In this document: piece after piece, positions 8,855 to 16,864 of the stretch
How the letters are laid out: each line of letters starts with the position of its first letter
How positions within the stretch are numbered: the stretch's first letter is position 1
Source: Comamonas aquatica NBRC 14918
GTDB taxonomy: Bacteria > Pseudomonadota > Gammaproteobacteria > Burkholderiales > Burkholderiaceae_C
Direction: 5' to 3'
NCBI RefSeq assembly: GCF_000739875.1
Contig: NZ_BBJR01000034.1
Coordinates: forward strand, 1-64,000
DNA length: 64,000 bases
The notes under the pieces: model-generated
The model's input: only the letters and a program-made list of their open reading frames with translations
What the model was told of the DNA's origin: nothing
The model's database searches: none
Program-made: the position numbers and the translations under genes

Positions 8855-9952
8855 ATGTATCCAATGATAGCGCCCATCGGGGAACCTGATCCAACGGATA
8901 AGCCCCTGCTTTTCCTCCACCTCGAGGATTCAGCAGCGGATCAGCGGTTGGCACAGATCACCTTGCAACGCGCAGGATTGGCCTGCCATATGGTGTGTGT
9001 CGACACATTGGCGGATTTCTTGACCCAGTTGCAAGCACAAACTTACGATTTGGTGCTGGCCGACTATTACCTGCCCGGCTTCACGGCCATGGATGCCTGG
9101 GCCGCCGCGCGCCATCTGCCGCAGTGCCCGCCGTTTGTCCTGCTGTCCGGCGCGATCGGCGAAACCGCTGCTGTCGAAGCGATACGCCAGGGGATTGCCG
9201 ACTACCTGCTCAAGGACAACATGGCGCGCCTGCCGCACGTGCTGTCGCGCGCCCTGGAGGTGCACGAGGCGCGCCGCGCCAAGGCACAGGCGCGGCGGGA
9301 GCTGGAACGTTCCGAGCGCCAGCTGGCCGAACTGACCGAGCACCTGCAGCAATCGATCGAGCAGGAGCGCGCGGCCATCGCCCGGGAGATCCATGACGAC
9401 ATCGGTGGTTCTTTGACTTCCGTCAAATTTGACCTGGCCTGGATTGACCGAAATGCGACAGAGCCCCAGGTGCGCAACCACGCCCAGGCGGCGCTGGAGA
9501 TGCTGCAGCACGCCCTGGGCGCCAGCCAGCGCATCATGATGAACCTGCGCCCCCCGGTGCTGGACCAGGGGCTGGTGGCCGCCGTGCAATGGCTGGCCGA
9601 GAACTTCGAGCGCCGCACCGGCGTGCCCACGCGCGTGGATGCGCCGGCGTCCATCGAGGTGACACCGGAGATCCAGGTCGTGGCCTACCGCACCGCGCAA
9701 GAGGCACTGACCAACGTCGGCAAATACGCCCAGGCCAGCGCCGTGCACCTGGAGCTGTCGAATGCCGAGGGGTTTCTGACCCTGGAAGTGCGCGACAACG
9801 GCTGCGGGATGGCGGCCGGGCAGCGCGACAAACCCAAGGCCTTTGGCCTGCGCGGACTGGCCGAGCGCGCGCGCACGGTGGGCGGGTGGCTGGATGTGAG
9901 CAGCCAGGTCGGCCGTGGCACCAGCATCATCGTCTCCATCCCGCTCCCGTAA
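8855..9952 (+). CDS. Receiver-HisKA_3 hybrid histidine kinase
   Basis: An N-terminal receiver (about 17-135) has phospho-acceptor D70 in LVLADYYLPG. A coiled coil (about 136-172) leads to a NarL/UhpB-type kinase core with phospho-acceptor H180 in AREIHDDIGGSL. A HATPase follows (YRTAQEALTNVGKYAQ, RDNGCGM, GLRGLAERA). There is no membrane span, so it is cytosolic and probably takes its input through the receiver. It is followed after 38 bp by a NarL-type regulator, its likely partner. The start is uncertain: ATG 8855 or 8864, neither with a strong ribosome site. Its signal is unknown. Confidence 0.87.
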   Translation: MYPMIAPIGEPDPTDKPLLFLHLEDSAADQRLAQITLQRAGLACHMVCVDTLADFLTQLQAQTYDLVLADYYLPGFTAMDAWAAARHLPQCPPFVLLSGAIGETAAVEAIRQGIADYLLKDNMARLPHVLSRALEVHEARRAKAQARRELERSERQLAELTEHLQQSIEQERAAIAREIHDDIGGSLTSVKFDLAWIDRNATEPQVRNHAQAALEMLQHALGASQRIMMNLRPPVLDQGLVAAVQWLAENFERRTGVPTRVDAPASIEVTPEIQVVAYRTAQEALTNVGKYAQASAVHLELSNAEGFLTLEVRDNGCGMAAGQRDKPKAFGLRGLAERARTVGGWLDVSSQVGRGTSIIVSIPLP

Positions 9953-9990
9953 GATGGGCCCACTTTCATGACAACCGCAGAGGGACAACA

Positions 9991-10620
9991 GTGATTCAGG
10001 TGGTGATTTGCGACGATCACGCGGTCTTGCGCCGCGGCATCCGCGACACGCTGGCCGAAGCCACGGACATTCGGGTCATCGGCGAAGCCGCCGGCTACAC
10101 CGAGTTGCGCGACACCTTGCGCCAGGCGGCCTGCCAGGTGTTACTGCTGGACATCAACATGCCGGGGCGCAACGGGCTGGAAGTGCTGGCCAGCGTGCGC
10201 GAGAGCTACCCCGAGATCAAGGTGTTGATGGTGTCCATGTACCCGGAGGACCAGTATGCGCTGCGCTGCCTGAAGGCTGGCGCCCACGGCTATGCCAACA
10301 AGGCCGGCGATCCGCTGGAGCTGGTGCGCGCCGTGCGCACCGTGCACCAGGGGCGCAAGTACCTGACCCCGGAGGTGGCGCAGATGCTGGCGGACAGCCT
10401 GGCCCAGCCCACGCCCGAGGTGCCGCACGAGGCCCTGTCCGAGCGCGAGATGCAGACCCTGCAGAAGATTGCCAGCGGCAAGCGGCTGACGGACATTGCC
10501 GAGGAGCTGATGCTCAGCCCCAAGACGGTCAGCGTCTACCGCGCCCGGGTGCTGGAAAAGCTGCAGCTGAGCAACAACGCCGAGCTGACGGTCTATGCCA
10601 TCCGCAACAGCCTTGTATAA
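9991..10620 (+). CDS. NarL/FixJ-type response regulator
   Basis: This 209-aa DNA-binding regulator has a receiver with D8/D9 and phospho-acceptor D54 (LLLDINMPGRNG) and a C-terminal LuxR-type helix-turn-helix (LSEREMQTLQKIASGKRLTD, then LSPKTVSVYRARVLEKL). The GTG start at 9991 is chosen because AGAGGGA precedes it and VIQVVICDDH is the expected N-terminus. It is paired with the upstream hybrid kinase. The position between che and fli operons suggests, but does not show, a role in motility. Confidence 0.9.
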   Translation: MIQVVICDDHAVLRRGIRDTLAEATDIRVIGEAAGYTELRDTLRQAACQVLLLDINMPGRNGLEVLASVRESYPEIKVLMVSMYPEDQYALRCLKAGAHGYANKAGDPLELVRAVRTVHQGRKYLTPEVAQMLADSLAQPTPEVPHEALSEREMQTLQKIASGKRLTDIAEELMLSPKTVSVYRARVLEKLQLSNNAELTVYAIRNSLV

Positions 10621-10626
10621 AAATAT

Positions 10627-10711
10627 AGCTTGAAGCGCTCAAATTTAAAGGACTTCAGATAGTAAATACCTTGAATCCCTTTAAATTCGAACGCTAACCG
10701 CTCTTCTTTTT
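10627..10711. terminator. Double-hairpin element after the NarL-type regulator
   Basis: The left arm (10627-10651, starting AGCTTGAAGCGC) pairs imperfectly with the right arm (10677-10702, ending CGCTAACCGCT). The inner part contains GGACTTCAGATAG, also found in the element at 2178. A pyrimidine/T-run (10704-10711) follows. It separates the plus-strand regulator from the minus-strand end of fliR. Confidence 0.65.
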
Positions 10712-10713
10712 AA

Positions 10714-11484
10714 CTAAAGAAAACCGCCCCCGAACACCGACAGGGCGCGCTCGATGAGCAGCAGGAAGGGCTGCTCCATCATCGGCAAGGTGGCCGTGAT
10801 GCCCAGCATGCCCACGGTCAGGGTGATCGGGAAGCCGATGGCAAACACGTTCATCTGCGGGGCGATGCGCGCGATCACGCCCATGGTCAGGTTGACGAAC
10901 AGCAGCAGCGCCATCATCGGCAGGGCGATCCACAGCGCGCTTTCGAACACGGCGCTGCCCAGCTCATGCAGGCGCATCTGCGCCACGGCCTGCAAGAACG
11001 AGCCGTCGACGGGGAACACGTCGAAGCTCTTGATCACCGCCACCAGCACGAACAGGTGGCCGTTCACCACGATGAAGAACAGGGTGAAGATCTGCACCAG
11101 AAAGCGCGAGACCGCGCTGAGCTGTGCATTGCTGGCCGGGTCGAAGAAGGAGGCAAAGCTCAGGCCCATCTGCAGGCCGATGGCCTCGCCGGCCACTTCC
11201 ATGGCGGCGATCACCAGGCGCGCGGCCAGGCCGATGGCCAGGCCAATGCCCACCTGCTGGATCACGCAGGTCAGCGCCTGGGGCGAATTGACCGCCACCA
11301 TGGGCTGATCGAGCACCGCCTGGGCGCACACGGCCACCAGGAAAGCCAGGCCCACCTTGACGCGCACCGGGATGGCCTTCTGCGAAAACACGGGCGCGGC
11401 CGTGAACATGGCCAGCGTGCGCAGAAACGGCCAGATGACGGGCGACAGCCACGCCATCAGCTGCTCTTCAGAAATTCCAATCAC
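10714..11484 (-). CDS. fliR: Flagellar type III export gate protein FliR
   Basis: FliR is an integral membrane subunit of the FliPQR export channel. The protein has about six hydrophobic segments, starting with AWLSPVIWPFLRTLAMFTAAPVFS and including IGLAIGLAARLVIAAMEVAG and ITLTVGMLGITATLPMM. The GTG at 11484 gives VIGISEEQLMAWLSP, the expected N-terminus; ATG 11457 would clip it. Length 256 aa is normal. It is the last gene of the fliLMNOPQR operon and starts 20 bp after fliQ. Confidence 0.94.
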   Translation of the reverse strand: MIGISEEQLMAWLSPVIWPFLRTLAMFTAAPVFSQKAIPVRVKVGLAFLVAVCAQAVLDQPMVAVNSPQALTCVIQQVGIGLAIGLAARLVIAAMEVAGEAIGLQMGLSFASFFDPASNAQLSAVSRFLVQIFTLFFIVVNGHLFVLVAVIKSFDVFPVDGSFLQAVAQMRLHELGSAVFESALWIALPMMALLLFVNLTMGVIARIAPQMNVFAIGFPITLTVGMLGITATLPMMEQPFLLLIERALSVFGGGFL

Positions 11485-11504
11485 CGCCGTGCCCCGGTCA
11501 CGCC

Positions 11505-11774
11505 TCAGCCCAGCGCACTGGGAATGTTCTCGATGGTGCGGCGGATGAAGTCCACCACCGTGCTCAGCATCCACGGCCCGGCAATGGCAAACACCAGCAC
11601 CGCCGCCACCAGCTTGGGGACGAAGGACAAGGTGTTTTCATTGATCTGCGTGACCGCCTGGAAAATGCTGACCACCAGGCCCACGGCCAGCACGGTCAGC
11701 AGCACGGGCAAGGACACCATCAGCAGCAGCGTGAGCGCCTCGCGCCCGAACGTCAGCACCATTTGGGGGGTCAT
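11505..11774 (-). CDS. fliQ: Flagellar export gate protein FliQ
   Basis: This 89-aa protein has two hydrophobic helices (LLLMVSLPVLLTVLAVGLVV and LVAAVLVFAIAGPWML) separated by the conserved IFQAVTQINENTLSFVPK loop. It is a minor subunit of the FliPQR channel in the basal body. It lies between fliP and fliR, as in most flagellated bacteria. Confidence 0.96.
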   Translation of the reverse strand: MTPQMVLTFGREALTLLLMVSLPVLLTVLAVGLVVSIFQAVTQINENTLSFVPKLVAAVLVFAIAGPWMLSTVVDFIRRTIENIPSALG

Positions 11775-11792
11775 GGCACAAGCCTTTCAGGT

Positions 11793-12584
11793 CTAAATGG
11801 CAAAGCTGGAAGCCAGCGAGCCGATCAGCAGGTTCCAGCCATCGGCCAGCACGAACAGCATGATCTTGAACGGCAGCGCCACCAGCACCGGCGACAGCAT
11901 CATCATGCCCAGCGACATCAGGATGGACGACACCACCATGTCGATGATCAGAAACGGGATGAAGATCATGAAGCCGATCTGGAACGCGGTCTTGAGTTCA
12001 CTGATCACAAACGCCGGCACCACCACTCGGAACGGCGCCTGTTCGATCTGGGTGCCAGGCTCCAGCTTGGCCAGCCGCGCAAACAGGGCGTAATCGGTCT
12101 GGCGGGTCTGGCGCACCATGAACTCCCGCATCGGGACTTCGGCCTTTTGCACCGCTTCCTCGAACTGCATCTTGTTGGTGCTGTACGGCAGGTAGGCCTC
12201 CTGGTAGACACGGTCCAGGGTCGGGCCCATGACAAACAGCGTCAGGAACAGCGACAGGCCGATGATCACCTGGTTGGGCGGCGCCGATTGCGTGCCCAGC
12301 GCCTGGCGCAGCAGGCTCAGCACGATCACGATGCGGGTGAAGCCCGTCATCATCAGCAGGATGGCCGGCAGGAAGGACAGTGCCGTGAAGAACAGCAGGG
12401 TCTGGATCGGCACAGAAAAGCTGTTGCCGCCACTGCCGCTGCCCACCAGGAGGGGCAGGCTGGGGGCCGCTGCTGACTGCGCCCATACGGTGGCCGGCAT
12501 CCAGCAAAAAGCCGCCAAAGCGGCGGCCAAAGCACCCCAGGACGCCCGGGGAACGGGAAAGCTGAATCGCATGCGCTCTCTCAT
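11793..12584 (-). CDS. fliP: Flagellar export gate protein FliP
   Basis: FliP is the core subunit of the export channel. An N-terminal cleavable signal (AALAAFCWMPATVWAQS) is followed by four membrane segments and the large periplasmic loop. Family motifs include FTRIVIVLSLLRQALGTQ, PPNQVIIGLSLFLT and the C-terminal LPFKIMLFVLADGW. ATG 12584 overlaps the fliO stop as ATGA, which implies translational coupling; ATG 12572 is the alternative. Length 263 aa. Confidence 0.95.
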   Translation of the reverse strand: MRERMRFSFPVPRASWGALAAALAAFCWMPATVWAQSAAAPSLPLLVGSGSGGNSFSVPIQTLLFFTALSFLPAILLMMTGFTRIVIVLSLLRQALGTQSAPPNQVIIGLSLFLTLFVMGPTLDRVYQEAYLPYSTNKMQFEEAVQKAEVPMREFMVRQTRQTDYALFARLAKLEPGTQIEQAPFRVVVPAFVISELKTAFQIGFMIFIPFLIIDMVVSSILMSLGMMMLSPVLVALPFKIMLFVLADGWNLLIGSLASSFAI

Positions 12585-12940
12585 GGTTGCGGGGTTGGCT
12601 CGTCTTTGTGCAGCTGTGCCATGGTGACGGCAAAGTCCGGCGGCGCGGCCACCGGCTGGGCACCGGCCGGCTGACCGAGCACGTGCAGGCAATGGATGTT
12701 GTGGGCCGTCACGCCCAGGACCAGGCAGGTCTTCGTGCTGCCCTGCCCGACTTCCACCGTGACCACCCGCTGGTTGGGGCCCACCGCCACCGAAGCCAGC
12801 ACCTGTGCGCTGACGCCCGAGGCGGCGTGCCGGCCCTGCTGGCGTTGTTGCCAGCGCTTGAGCAGCCAGGGCAAGGCCGCCAGGGCGCCGATCATCAACA
12901 GCAGCGCCAGCAGCGAGGAGGTCAGGCTGGCGTTATCCAC
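12581..12940 (-). CDS. fliO: Flagellar export assembly factor FliO
   Basis: This 119-aa protein has one N-terminal membrane helix (LTSSLLALLLMIGALAALPWLL) and then a small cytoplasmic domain, as in FliO, which helps the FliP ring assemble. It overlaps the end of fliN by 8 nt and the start of fliP by 4 nt. Sequence conservation in this family is low, so position in the operon supports the call. Confidence 0.9.
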   Translation of the reverse strand: MDNASLTSSLLALLLMIGALAALPWLLKRWQQRQQGRHAASGVSAQVLASVAVGPNQRVVTVEVGQGSTKTCLVLGVTAHNIHCLHVLGQPAGAQPVAAPPDFAVTMAQLHKDEPTPQP

Positions 12941-13382
12941 GGCTGACGCGGCGCAGACGCTCGGACGGGGTGACCACGTCGGTCAGGCGGATACCGAACT
13001 TGTCGTTCACAACCACCACCTCGCCCTGGGCGATCAGGTAGCCGTTGACCAGCACGTCCATGGGTTCGCCAGCCAGTGCGTCCAGTTCCACCACCGAGCC
13101 CTGGGCCAGTTGCAGGATGTACTTGATCGGCACCTTGGTGCGGCCCAGCTCCACGGACAGCTGGACGGGGATGTCCAGCACCATGTTAATGTCGTTGACC
13201 GGCACTTCCGTGCCCGTGTGCCCGCCGTTGTAGGCCGGCGTGCCCGACAGCGGGCCGCCTTGCTCGGCGTCCAGCGCCGCGTGGGCATCGTCGGTCTGCT
13301 TTTGCTCTTCCAGGGCCTCGGCCCAATCCGAGAAGGGATCATCCCCCGGGACGCTGCCGTTGTTGTTCTGGTCAGTTGCCAT
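12933..13382 (-). CDS. fliN: Flagellar motor switch protein FliN
   Basis: FliN forms the bottom of the cytoplasmic C-ring. An acidic, Gln/Asn-rich N-terminal region of about 70 residues precedes the SpoA domain (IPVQLSVELGRTKVPIKYIL, DVLVNGYLIAQGEVVVVNDKFGIRLTD is the C-terminal core in two parts). ATG 13382 (MATDQNNNGSVP) overlaps the fliM end by 11 nt. Length 149 aa. Confidence 0.95.
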   Translation of the reverse strand: MATDQNNNGSVPGDDPFSDWAEALEEQKQTDDAHAALDAEQGGPLSGTPAYNGGHTGTEVPVNDINMVLDIPVQLSVELGRTKVPIKYILQLAQGSVVELDALAGEPMDVLVNGYLIAQGEVVVVNDKFGIRLTDVVTPSERLRRVSRG

Positions 13383-14376
13383 TCTTCTCTCCGGTCCAGT
13401 TCGATTCCCCACTGCGCAAACATTGCTCAATGCGGATTGCATATTTGTTGTTGTGCGTCCCGTATTGGCACTCAAAGATCGGCACGCCGCCGATTGAGGC
13501 ACGGATACGCGGCTGGCGATCCAGCTCGATGAAATCGCCCGGCTTCATGGCCAGCAGTTGCTCCACCGTGGCATCGGCCCGGGCCAACTCGGCCACCAGG
13601 GTCACGTCCGCCGACTGGATTTCGCGCGTCAGCACCTTGACCCAGCGGCGGTCCACTTCCATGGAGTCGCCCTGGGTGGACGAGTACAGGATGTCGCGGA
13701 TGGGTTCCATGGTTGCATACGGCATGCAGATATGGATGGAACCCGAGACGTCGCCGATTTCCAGCTGGAAGGCGGTCGACACCACGATTTCGCTGGGGGT
13801 GGCGATGTTGGCAAACTGCGGCTGCATTTCCGAGCGCTGGTAGGCCAGCTCCAGCGGATAGATGCCATGCCAGGCCTTTTTGTACTCTTCGCTGATCACA
13901 TCGACCAGGCGATTGATGACGCGCTGCTCGGTGGCCGAAAAGTCGCGGCCCTCGATGCGGGTCTGCAGGCGCCCGGCGCCGCCGTACAGCGTGTCGATGA
14001 TGCCGAACACCAGCGAAGGCTCGCACACGATCAGGCCGTTGCCGCGCAGCGGCCGGATGGCCACAATGTTGAAATTGGTCGGCACCGCCAGGCGGCGCAG
14101 GAAGGCACTGTAGCGCTGCACGCTGACCGTGCCCACCGAGACTTCGGGGCTGCGGCGGATGAAGTTGAACAGGCCGATGCGGAAATTGCGGGCAAAGCGC
14201 TCGTTGACGATCTCCATGGTGGGCATGCGCCCACGCACGATGCGCTCCTGGCTGGAAATGTCGTAGTTGCGGACCGAGCCTTCATCCACCTCCTCGGAGT
14301 CGGATTTCTGGCGCTCGCCCGTTACCCCCTCCAGCAGGGCATCAACTTCTTCCTGCGAGAGAAAAGAATCACTCAT
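13372..14376 (-). CDS. fliM: Flagellar motor switch protein FliM
   Basis: FliM is the C-ring protein that binds CheY-P through its N-terminus. The CheY-binding peptide SFLSQEEVDALLEG is present at residues 4-17. The middle CheC-like domain and the C-terminal SpoA domain (VTLVAELARADATVEQLLAM, PGDFIELDRQP) follow. Length 334 aa is typical. Both CheY copies encoded here could compete for this site. Confidence 0.96.
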   Translation of the reverse strand: MSDSFLSQEEVDALLEGVTGERQKSDSEEVDEGSVRNYDISSQERIVRGRMPTMEIVNERFARNFRIGLFNFIRRSPEVSVGTVSVQRYSAFLRRLAVPTNFNIVAIRPLRGNGLIVCEPSLVFGIIDTLYGGAGRLQTRIEGRDFSATEQRVINRLVDVISEEYKKAWHGIYPLELAYQRSEMQPQFANIATPSEIVVSTAFQLEIGDVSGSIHICMPYATMEPIRDILYSSTQGDSMEVDRRWVKVLTREIQSADVTLVAELARADATVEQLLAMKPGDFIELDRQPRIRASIGGVPIFECQYGTHNNKYAIRIEQCLRSGESNWTGEKNGN

Positions 14377-14393
14377 GCCAAACTTCCTTGCGC

Positions 14394-14951
14394 TTACTGG
14401 ATGATGAAGCTGGAGAACAGCACACGGCGCACCGGGCTGCTGCGGCGGGCGGCGGGCCGTGCCTCGTCCTCATCGCCCTGGGCCTGTGCGGCTTGGGGAC
14501 GTGCCGCGTTCATCCCCAGTGGGCGGGTGACCTCGCGCAGAATGTCAGAGGCCAGCTTTTCCTTGCCTTCGCGTTGCAGCAGTTCATCCGCTGTCCGCTG
14601 GGACACCAGCATCAGGATGCCGTTGCGGATGCTGGGCATGTACTGCTTGACCGTGGTGGCGGTGGCCTCGTCCTGCAGCTCCAGCGTGATGCCGACCTGG
14701 GCAAAACGGTCACCACCGGGGTCGGCCAGGTTCACCACCATGTTCTCCAGGGGTAGGAACGTGGGCACCACGGTCGCGGCGCTCTTGGCGGGCGCCTCTT
14801 CACCATAGGGGTCGCTGTGCTGTGAGCGGTTCATGACAAAGAGTGCCACTGCTGCGACGGCCACGACAAGCAAGGCGACGATGGCGCCGATGATGATCAG
14901 TTTCTTGCTCTTGGCGGGTGCCGGAGCGGCGGCAGGATTGGTTGCGGCCAC
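14394..14951 (-). CDS. fliL: Flagellar basal body-associated protein FliL
   Basis: FliL is a single-span inner-membrane protein near the stator. After a short Ala/Pro/Lys-rich cytoplasmic tail comes one membrane helix (LIIIGAIVALLVVAVAAVAL), then a periplasmic domain with FLPLENMVVNL and ITLELQDEATATTVKQ. Length 185 aa. It is first in the fliLMNOPQR operon. Confidence 0.94.
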   Translation of the reverse strand: MAATNPAAAPAPAKSKKLIIIGAIVALLVVAVAAVALFVMNRSQHSDPYGEEAPAKSAATVVPTFLPLENMVVNLADPGGDRFAQVGITLELQDEATATTVKQYMPSIRNGILMLVSQRTADELLQREGKEKLASDILREVTRPLGMNAARPQAAQAQGDEDEARPAARRSSPVRRVLFSSFIIQ

Positions 14952-15066
14952 GTTGTGGTTCCTTGGTGGAGATAGTGAATTCGCTCACCCTTGCCAGGGA
15001 CAGTCCCCGGGAACGGTGCACGCGCAATCTGCGCGCAACGGGTTAATTATTTTGGAGAAACCGGAA

Positions 15067-15072
15067 ATTATA
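15067..15072 (-). promoter_or_regulatory. Candidate -10 box for the fliLMNOPQR operon
   Basis: On the minus strand TATAAT occurs about 115 nt before the fliL start, in an AT-rich patch of an otherwise GC-rich gap (14952-15140). No good -35 hexamer lies 16-18 nt upstream, which would fit an activator-dependent (class II, FlhDC-type) sigma-70 promoter. This is a by-eye call. Confidence 0.35.
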
Positions 15073-15140
15073 GCCAGAATAAAAGGCTCAAACAGCCGCC
15101 AAACAAATCGGCCACCCGCCGCAGCGGGCGTACGCCGCCC

Positions 15141-16376
15141 TCAGGCATAGACGTCCAGGCCCTGGCTGCGCGGGCGCTGCGCGCCGCTGCCCCCGGCGTC
15201 GGGCACTGCCACCTGGGCATGGCGTGCGGCCCCTTGCGGCGCCCACGCATTGCCGCGCTCCTGTGCGCCTGCGCCAGCCTGCTGCCCGTCCGCGGTCTGG
15301 GCCTGCACGGACACCCCCGCCAAGGCCACACCCTGCTGCTCCAGCATCTCGCGCAACTGCGCCAGGCTGTTGTCCAGCACCGCCCGGGTGTGCTGCTGGT
15401 CGGCCTGGAAAGTCACATGGGCTTCGTTGCCGCGCACGGAGACCTGCACCCGCACGTTCTGCCCATCATGGTCCAGGACCACCTCGGCGCGCTGTTGCTT
15501 GCCCTGCAGCCAAAAGCGCATGTCTTCCACCGGCACGTCGGCCTGGGCCTCCCACTGCGCATCCTGGGCCTGTTGGGTCTCGCGCACCGCGCTCTCGGTC
15601 AAACGGGTGCCGCTGCCCTGCGCCGCGGACATGCCCACCACCGCATCCTGCCCCGACTTGCTGCCCTCGGCACGCTCCGTAGCCTTGGGTTGCAGGCCTG
15701 CGCCCGCGACCGCCCACTGCTCCACCTGACCAATCACGCGTTGCAGCGTTGGCGAGGGGACGGCCTGCGGGTCTTCCAGTTTCCAGGCCCCCAGCAGATT
15801 AACGCGCCCTTCGGAGGCTGGCGTATCTGGCTGCACCAGATCGGCCACGGCCTGCAATCCGTCCTCGACCAGACCTGCGGCTTCCGTGGCCACCTTGACC
15901 ACCGCAGCCGCCGCACTACCGTCCGCCACCCAGGGCAGGGCCGACTGCACGCCGGCCGCGACGGTCGCCACGGCCTGGCCTGCCGCCACATGCGGCTGGG
16001 CCCCCCAACCTGCAGGACTGGCACGGCCCGCCGCCTGCTGCGCCAGCACAAAGCTGCCGTTTTGCAGCGCCGCATCGGCACGGTCATCCAGCAGCGCCGT
16101 CTGGCCCACCAGGCTGCCCAGGTCCAAGCCGATGGACAAGCCGTCGCGCAGCACGGCGCTGTCGGCCTGCACGAGCTCGGCGCTCGGCAACTGCCAGGCC
16201 TCCAGCACGTCCTGCGCCGCCGCCCGGGCTTCGAGCGCGGCGGGAGGCTGCAGGCCTAGCAACAGCTGGGCAAACGCGGGCGCCCCTTCACGCCCGTCTT
16301 CCACCTTGCTCTTGTCCTGCTTGTCGCTGGCCGCGGCCTTCGCCTTGGCCGGCGTGTTCGCTGCTTGAATATCCAT
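15141..16376 (-). CDS. fliK: Flagellar hook-length control protein FliK
   Basis: FliK measures hook length and switches export specificity from rod/hook to filament substrates. The long N-terminal part is Ala/Gln/Val-rich and poorly conserved, as usual. The C-terminal Flg_hook domain is visible (MRFWLQGKQQRAEVVLDHDG, VRVQVSVRGNEAHVTFQADQ, then LAQLREMLEQQGVALAGVSV). Length 411 aa. It follows fliJ by 2 bp. Confidence 0.92.
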   Translation of the reverse strand: MDIQAANTPAKAKAAASDKQDKSKVEDGREGAPAFAQLLLGLQPPAALEARAAAQDVLEAWQLPSAELVQADSAVLRDGLSIGLDLGSLVGQTALLDDRADAALQNGSFVLAQQAAGRASPAGWGAQPHVAAGQAVATVAAGVQSALPWVADGSAAAAVVKVATEAAGLVEDGLQAVADLVQPDTPASEGRVNLLGAWKLEDPQAVPSPTLQRVIGQVEQWAVAGAGLQPKATERAEGSKSGQDAVVGMSAAQGSGTRLTESAVRETQQAQDAQWEAQADVPVEDMRFWLQGKQQRAEVVLDHDGQNVRVQVSVRGNEAHVTFQADQQHTRAVLDNSLAQLREMLEQQGVALAGVSVQAQTADGQQAGAGAQERGNAWAPQGAARHAQVAVPDAGGSGAQRPRSQGLDVYA

Positions 16377-16378
16377 GC

Positions 16379-16843
16379 TCAGACCTCTTGAAACTGCAAG
16401 CCGAACGTGCGGCCGATGAACTGCAGAGCCGCACGCTCATCGGTCTGCTTTTGCTCGCGGCGCATCTGCGCCAGCGCGATATCGCGGCGGCGGGTCTCCA
16501 CCACCTTGTTCAGGCTGCTCAGGCGCAGCTCCGTCGCCATCAAGGCCTTCTGCGCCGCTTCCAGGCGGATCGCCTGGTCTGCCATCACCTTGGTTTGCAG
16601 GTTGATGGCATGCTGCAGCCGGTCCATGAACTGGCCGTGGTGAAACATCACCTCGGGCTTCATCGCCGCCCCTTCGGTCGCCCCCCAACGCTGCTGCATT
16701 TCCAGGGCATAGTGCTCCAGCTGCTCCATCTGGGACCTGGCGGCATCGTGGGCATGCTGACGCTCACGCAAGGCCTGGCGCGCCTCGTCGCGCTTGCGCG
16801 TGGCCATTTCGATCGCGATCATCAGTGCATTGAGTGACGACAT
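16379..16843 (-). CDS. fliJ: Flagellar export chaperone/ATPase stalk protein FliJ
   Basis: This 154-aa protein is almost entirely helical and charged, forming the antiparallel coiled coil that inserts into the FliI hexamer. It starts at ATG 16843 (MSSLNALMIAIE), with AGAGG 9 nt upstream; ATG 16852 is the alternative. It lies between fliI and fliK. Primary sequence is weakly conserved, so composition and position carry the call. Confidence 0.9.
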   Translation of the reverse strand: MSSLNALMIAIEMATRKRDEARQALRERQHAHDAARSQMEQLEHYALEMQQRWGATEGAAMKPEVMFHHGQFMDRLQHAINLQTKVMADQAIRLEAAQKALMATELRLSSLNKVVETRRRDIALAQMRREQKQTDERAALQFIGRTFGLQFQEV

Positions 16844-16864
16844 TCCCAGCATCCTCTAGTTATC

